Assembly: GCA_017403345.1 (NCBI GenBank)
Contig: JAFQOH010000192.1
Span: 34,202-98,201, forward strand
From: RGIG3701 sp017403345
GTDB taxonomy: Bacteria > Planctomycetota > Planctomycetia > Pirellulales > Thermoguttaceae
Direction: 5' to 3'
Length of the DNA: 64,000 nucleotides
Shown: positions 60,770 through 64,000 of the stretch, one piece after another
Layout: each line of letters opens with the position of its first letter
Numbering within the stretch: the stretch's first letter is position 1
The notes under the pieces: model-generated
The model's input: only the letters and a program-made list of their open reading frames with translations
Database searches by the model: none
Told to the model about the DNA's origin: nothing
Made by a program: the position numbers and the translations under genes

Positions 60770-63700
60770 ATGGCTGGTACACTAAACTTGACCACTACGC
60801 AGAGTGTGAGCGGGGAAAAAAAGGCCGATGAGAAGCAGTTTGAAGAGCTGAAACCCGGGTATCTTCTGGGAAAGGGTAAGAATTTTCGGCTCGTGAAGGA
60901 GCTCGGAAAAGGAGGAATGGGCGTCACGTGGCTCGCGGACTGGCTGGACGAAGACGGGAAGAAGAAGCAGGCCGTCGTGTGCAAGATCTTGAGTAAAGAG
61001 CTCATCGGAAACTCGAAAGCGGTCCAGAACGTTTTGGATGTTTTCGACCTCACGAAAAAACTGAATCACACGAACATCTGCCCGCTTCTGGACCGAGGAT
61101 TGGACGACGCTTTTAAGCACTTTCTCGTCATGCAGTATGCGGAAGGCGAGACACTGGATGTGTGGTTCGAAAAGCTGCCGGGACACGAAAACGGACTCGC
61201 GCCGGCAACTGTTTTGCCGATCCTTGAGAATATCGCAGAGGCGCTGGATGCAATGCACTCGCGCAAGATCATCCACCGTGACGTGAAACCGCAGAACATC
61301 ATTTTCAGTACGCAGGATCCCAAACTTGCCAAACCGTGGCTCATCGATTTCGGCATCGCGCAGTCGGTGAACGATTCCGACCCAGATCACAACACGCAAA
61401 AATCCGGCACGCCGATCTTCATGGCTCCGGAACAGCATTACGGAAACTCGCAAGACGCACGCACAGACCAGTACGCGCTGGCTGTCACTGCCTTCAGGCT
61501 CCTGACTGGCCATTTCCCGTTCGATGCGGACACTGCGGAAGAACTTTCCGGCAAGAAAATGTTCCCGCAACTCACTCTTGCCACGGTCTCGGATTCCCTT
61601 AAACCCACGTTCCTCCGCGCGTTGGCGTACGATCCGAAAAACCGATTTACGTCGTGCGGAGAATTTGTAGCCGCGCTGAAAATGGGTCAGAATCAGGATC
61701 AGAATCAGGATCAGAATCAGAATCAAGATCAGAATCAGGATCAGAATCAGAATCAGGATCAGAATCAGAATCAGAATCAAGATCAGAATCAAGACCAAAA
61801 TCAAGAGCTAGTTTCAGTTACTGCTTTAGATTCGGAGCTTGAGCAGATTGCGCAGGAGGTCGCGCAATACGAGAAGTTTATCATCGATTACGATGAGGAA
61901 TCACTCAAAGTAACGGAGCAGACGAAAAAGATCCAGCTCCTTTTTGTCTCGTATTTTGACACGCTTAAGGCTCAGCAAAAAGACATGCAGGAACGCCTTC
62001 TCCAAATGAAGCGAGATGGGATGCGGGAAAGTGGTCCTCAATATCAAGAGGGTTTGCAGCAGCTTAATACATTAAAGGCAAGGGCGTGCGGCTTTTCCAG
62101 TACGTTCCTTCCGCAAACGCTGGAAGAGTGGAAAGTTATTCTGGATTGGAAAGAGACTCTAAAGCAGTGGCGTAAAAGTTTCAAATACAGCCGAACAAAT
62201 GGCGGTAAAAGTATTGTCATTCAGGGCTATACGGCTTCCCACACCGTACTTGTTGTTCCTCACAAGCTTGATGGGCTCCCGGTGACGGAAATCGGCGATG
62301 CTGCATTCCGGAATTATAAAAACCTTCGTGTCCTGATGATTCCTGACAGTGTAGAACGTATTGCCGACACGGCATTTATAGGATGTGAGCAGCTGCAGTA
62401 TATCGTCATCGAGGAAGGTAACAAGAATTTTAAAAGTGTAGATGGTATTCTGTTCTCTGCTAAAGGTCAAACGCTCATTCTGGTTCCGCGCGGTAAAGCT
62501 TTTACCGAATACACGATTCCAAAAGGAGTAGAGACGATCGGCGGCTGGGCCTTTAACTGGTACTCAACACTGAAGAAGGTAACGATCCCGACTGGGGTAA
62601 CGAAGATTGGCGACAACGCATTTTTGGATTGTCATGCTCTCACGTCTGTGGTAATTCCTGACACTTGCAAAAAAATTCAATATCGTGCATTTCATAAGTG
62701 TGTGCGTCTCACCTCGCTCACGCTCTCGAGTAACATCACGAGAATTCAAGAGGAGGTTTTTGCCGGTTGTGAAAAACTCACAGCTATAAGGGTTCCTGAC
62801 GGTGTTACGTACATTGAGGGGCGTGCATTTCAAGGTTGCAAAGCTCTCACGTCTATAGAGCTTCCCAGCGGTTTAACGAGCATTGGAGATGGGGCGTTTC
62901 GTGACTGTTCCAGCCTCACGTCTGTGGAGCTTCCCAGCGGTTTAACGAGCATTGGAGATGGGGCGTTTCGTGACTGTTCCAGCCTCACGTCTATAGAGCT
63001 TCCCAGCGGTTTGACGAGCATTGGAGATGGGGCGTTTTGTGACTGTTCCAGCCTCACGTCTATAGAGCTTCCCAGCGGTTTAACGAGCATTGGAGATAGG
63101 GTGTTTCGTGACTGTTCCAGCCTCATGTCTGTGGAGCTCCCCAGTGGTTTGACGAGCATTGGATGCTATGCGTTCGGCGGTTGCCAAAGCCTCGAGTCGG
63201 TGACGATCCCCTATGGTGTCACAAGCATTCAAGAAGGCGTATTTTCCAAATGTGAAAAACTGCAGAGTATTAATGTCGCGGCTGCCAGTACTCATTTCAA
63301 AAGCGTAAACGGCATCCTCTTTAGCCGTAATGGCCAAACATTGCTTCTCTTTCCGTGCGGCAAGGGCATGACGGATTACGTCGTCCCGGAGAGAGTGACC
63401 AAAATCGGTGAGAACGCGTTCCGCGGGTGCAAAGGGCTCACATCGGTGACGATTTCAGAAAGTGTGAAAGTGATTGCCAACAATGCGTTTGAAGATTGCT
63501 GCAGCTCGCTTACGATCCATGGGAAGTACTGGTCTTGCGCCCAACGCTATGCCAAGCAAAAAAATAGACGTTTCAAGGGGAAATATTCAGCAGCCGTACG
63601 TCGAAATTTCATCTGCGCGACGCTTGCGATAGTGCTTTTGGTGGTGTGGTGGATGATACCAATTGCGGCCGGCGAGCGTAAGGTATGGCAGGTCGACGGC

Positions 63701-64000
63701 ATCGAGTACGCCTTCCGCTGGTGTCCTGCGGGCACGTTCACGATGGGGAGTCCAGAAGACGAGCCGGGTCGGTTTGATATCGAAACGCAGCACAGCGTGA
63801 CGCTTACGCGTGGTTTTTGGATGCTTGAGACGGAAGTGACGCAGGCGATGTGGGAGAGCGTGATGGGTACGAGTATCAGTCAGCAGCGCGACAAGTCGAA
63901 TGAGTCTTCGTTGAGAGGCGAAGGTTCGGATTATCCGATGTACTATGTGAGCTGGGAGGAATGCCGATCTTTTTGCGAAAAGCTGTTGGAGAAACTTGGG
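60770..64000 (+). CDS. Kinase-QN repeat-LRR-TM-SUMF1 fusion (3' end outside window)
   Basis: At least 1077 codons, open to the window edge. Domains in order: a Hanks-type Ser/Thr kinase (about residues 38-305) with loop GKGGMG at 46-51, K72, H169-R-D171, D193-F-G195 and A219-P-E221, so apparently active; a Gln/Asn/Asp repeat at 307-345; a helical segment to about 440; BspA-type LRR_5 units to about 930, including near-identical 23-residue copies; a transmembrane helix at 947-966; then the start of a SUMF1/FGE-type domain (WCPAGTFTMGSPEDEPGR, TLTRGFWMLETEVTQAMW). The ATG has AAGAGGG upstream. The topology predicts kinase and LRR inside and SUMF1 outside. Kinase-SUMF1 fusions occur in Planctomycetota; an LRR array between them is unusual as far as I know. 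Confidence 0.88.
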   Translation, partial: MAGTLNLTTTQSVSGEKKADEKQFEELKPGYLLGKGKNFRLVKELGKGGMGVTWLADWLDEDGKKKQAVVCKILSKELIGNSKAVQNVLDVFDLTKKLNHTNICPLLDRGLDDAFKHFLVMQYAEGETLDVWFEKLPGHENGLAPATVLPILENIAEALDAMHSRKIIHRDVKPQNIIFSTQDPKLAKPWLIDFGIAQSVNDSDPDHNTQKSGTPIFMAPEQHYGNSQDARTDQYALAVTAFRLLTGHFPFDADTAEELSGKKMFPQLTLATVSDSLKPTFLRALAYDPKNRFTSCGEFVAALKMGQNQDQNQDQNQNQDQNQDQNQNQDQNQNQNQDQNQDQNQELVSVTALDSELEQIAQEVAQYEKFIIDYDEESLKVTEQTKKIQLLFVSYFDTLKAQQKDMQERLLQMKRDGMRESGPQYQEGLQQLNTLKARACGFSSTFLPQTLEEWKVILDWKETLKQWRKSFKYSRTNGGKSIVIQGYTASHTVLVVPHKLDGLPVTEIGDAAFRNYKNLRVLMIPDSVERIADTAFIGCEQLQYIVIEEGNKNFKSVDGILFSAKGQTLILVPRGKAFTEYTIPKGVETIGGWAFNWYSTLKKVTIPTGVTKIGDNAFLDCHALTSVVIPDTCKKIQYRAFHKCVRLTSLTLSSNITRIQEEVFAGCEKLTAIRVPDGVTYIEGRAFQGCKALTSIELPSGLTSIGDGAFRDCSSLTSVELPSGLTSIGDGAFRDCSSLTSIELPSGLTSIGDGAFCDCSSLTSIELPSGLTSIGDRVFRDCSSLMSVELPSGLTSIGCYAFGGCQSLESVTIPYGVTSIQEGVFSKCEKLQSINVAAASTHFKSVNGILFSRNGQTLLLFPCGKGMTDYVVPERVTKIGENAFRGCKGLTSVTISESVKVIANNAFEDCCSSLTIHGKYWSCAQRYAKQKNRRFKGKYSAAVRRNFICATLAIVLLVVWWMIPIAAGERKVWQVDGIEYAFRWCPAGTFTMGSPEDEPGRFDIETQHSVTLTRGFWMLETEVTQAMWESVMGTSISQQRDKSNESSLRGEGSDYPMYYVSWEECRSFCEKLLEKLG
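61688..61803 (+). repeat. Gln-Asn/Gln-Asp coding repeat
   Basis: About 19 hexamers of cagaat or cagga/caaga-t encoding alternating QN and QD between the kinase and the following helical region. Confidence 0.95.
62846..63163 (+). repeat. 69-bp tandem LRR-unit duplication in the kinase gene
   Basis: More than four units with a 69-bp period, one LRR_5 unit each (ELPSGLTSIGDGAFRDCSSL), differing by only a few bases. The units before and after are diverged, so this block is a recent expansion. Confidence 0.93.

Overview
The window reads as a chromosomal segment of a Planctomycetota bacterium, probably a gut or anaerobic Pirellulales-type lineage; this is inferred from gene content, not from a marker gene. 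Pointers are two secreted PQQ-type beta-propeller proteins (one starting its mature part with DWPCWRGANRNG), a secreted propeller protein with three CXXCH haem motifs resembling hydrazine synthase alpha relatives, a SpoVG protein fused to a zinc ribbon next to ispE, paired neutral-ceramidase-like enzymes, and a kinase/LRR/SUMF1 fusion. No rRNA, tRNA, CRISPR array, integrase or insertion sequence was recognised.

Layout. 1-5.9 kb: end of an unknown gene, tmk, a DegT-type aminotransferase and a large AddB-like helicase/nuclease. 6-15.2 kb: two PQQ-propeller proteins, pgi, ispE-spoVG and an HtrA-type protease. 15.3-19.6 kb: rplM-rpsI, a polytopic membrane protein, an RlmI-type methyltransferase and a small protein whose tail resembles the L7/L12 C-terminal domain. 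19.7-24.8 kb: an Rpn/PD-(D/E)XK nuclease, an envelope TPR-like protein, a CAP-domain protein, trmL and a beta-hydroxyacid dehydrogenase. 25-36.7 kb: a secreted-enzyme region (two ceramidase paralogues, the haem propeller protein, a 1258-residue putative glycosidase and a GHL10-like protein). 36.9-41 kb: metK, rpsG, rpsL and an extraordinary cysteine-rich exported protein. 41.7-47 kb: a membrane-anchored disordered protein, an NhaP2-type antiporter, rdgB and an archaeal-type phosphoglycerate mutase. 47-55.7 kb: a 1401-residue BspA-like LRR protein, glgB, proB and a sugar phosphate isomerase/epimerase. 55.7-60.5 kb: an A+T-rich DUF262/HNH restriction-like gene, hemE, a Tat-exported C_GCAxxG-type protein and thyX. 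60.8 kb to the end: a kinase-(QN repeat)-LRR-TM-SUMF1 protein cut by the window edge.

Housekeeping functions (nucleotide, haem, isoprenoid, glycogen, SAM and proline metabolism, ribosomal proteins, tRNA modification) are interleaved with secreted or envelope proteins. Two themes cross the whole window. First, short tandem duplications occur in many genes, including otherwise ordinary enzymes, and in several untranslated gaps. Second, intergenic promoters are clear sigma70-type, often with an extended TGG before the -10; one consensus promoter would start transcription on the A of the ATG. The most distinctive candidates for new biology are the kinase/LRR/SUMF1 protein, the 20 percent cysteine exported protein, the SpoVG-zinc ribbon-Met-repeat protein and the predicted leaderless operator-like promoter.
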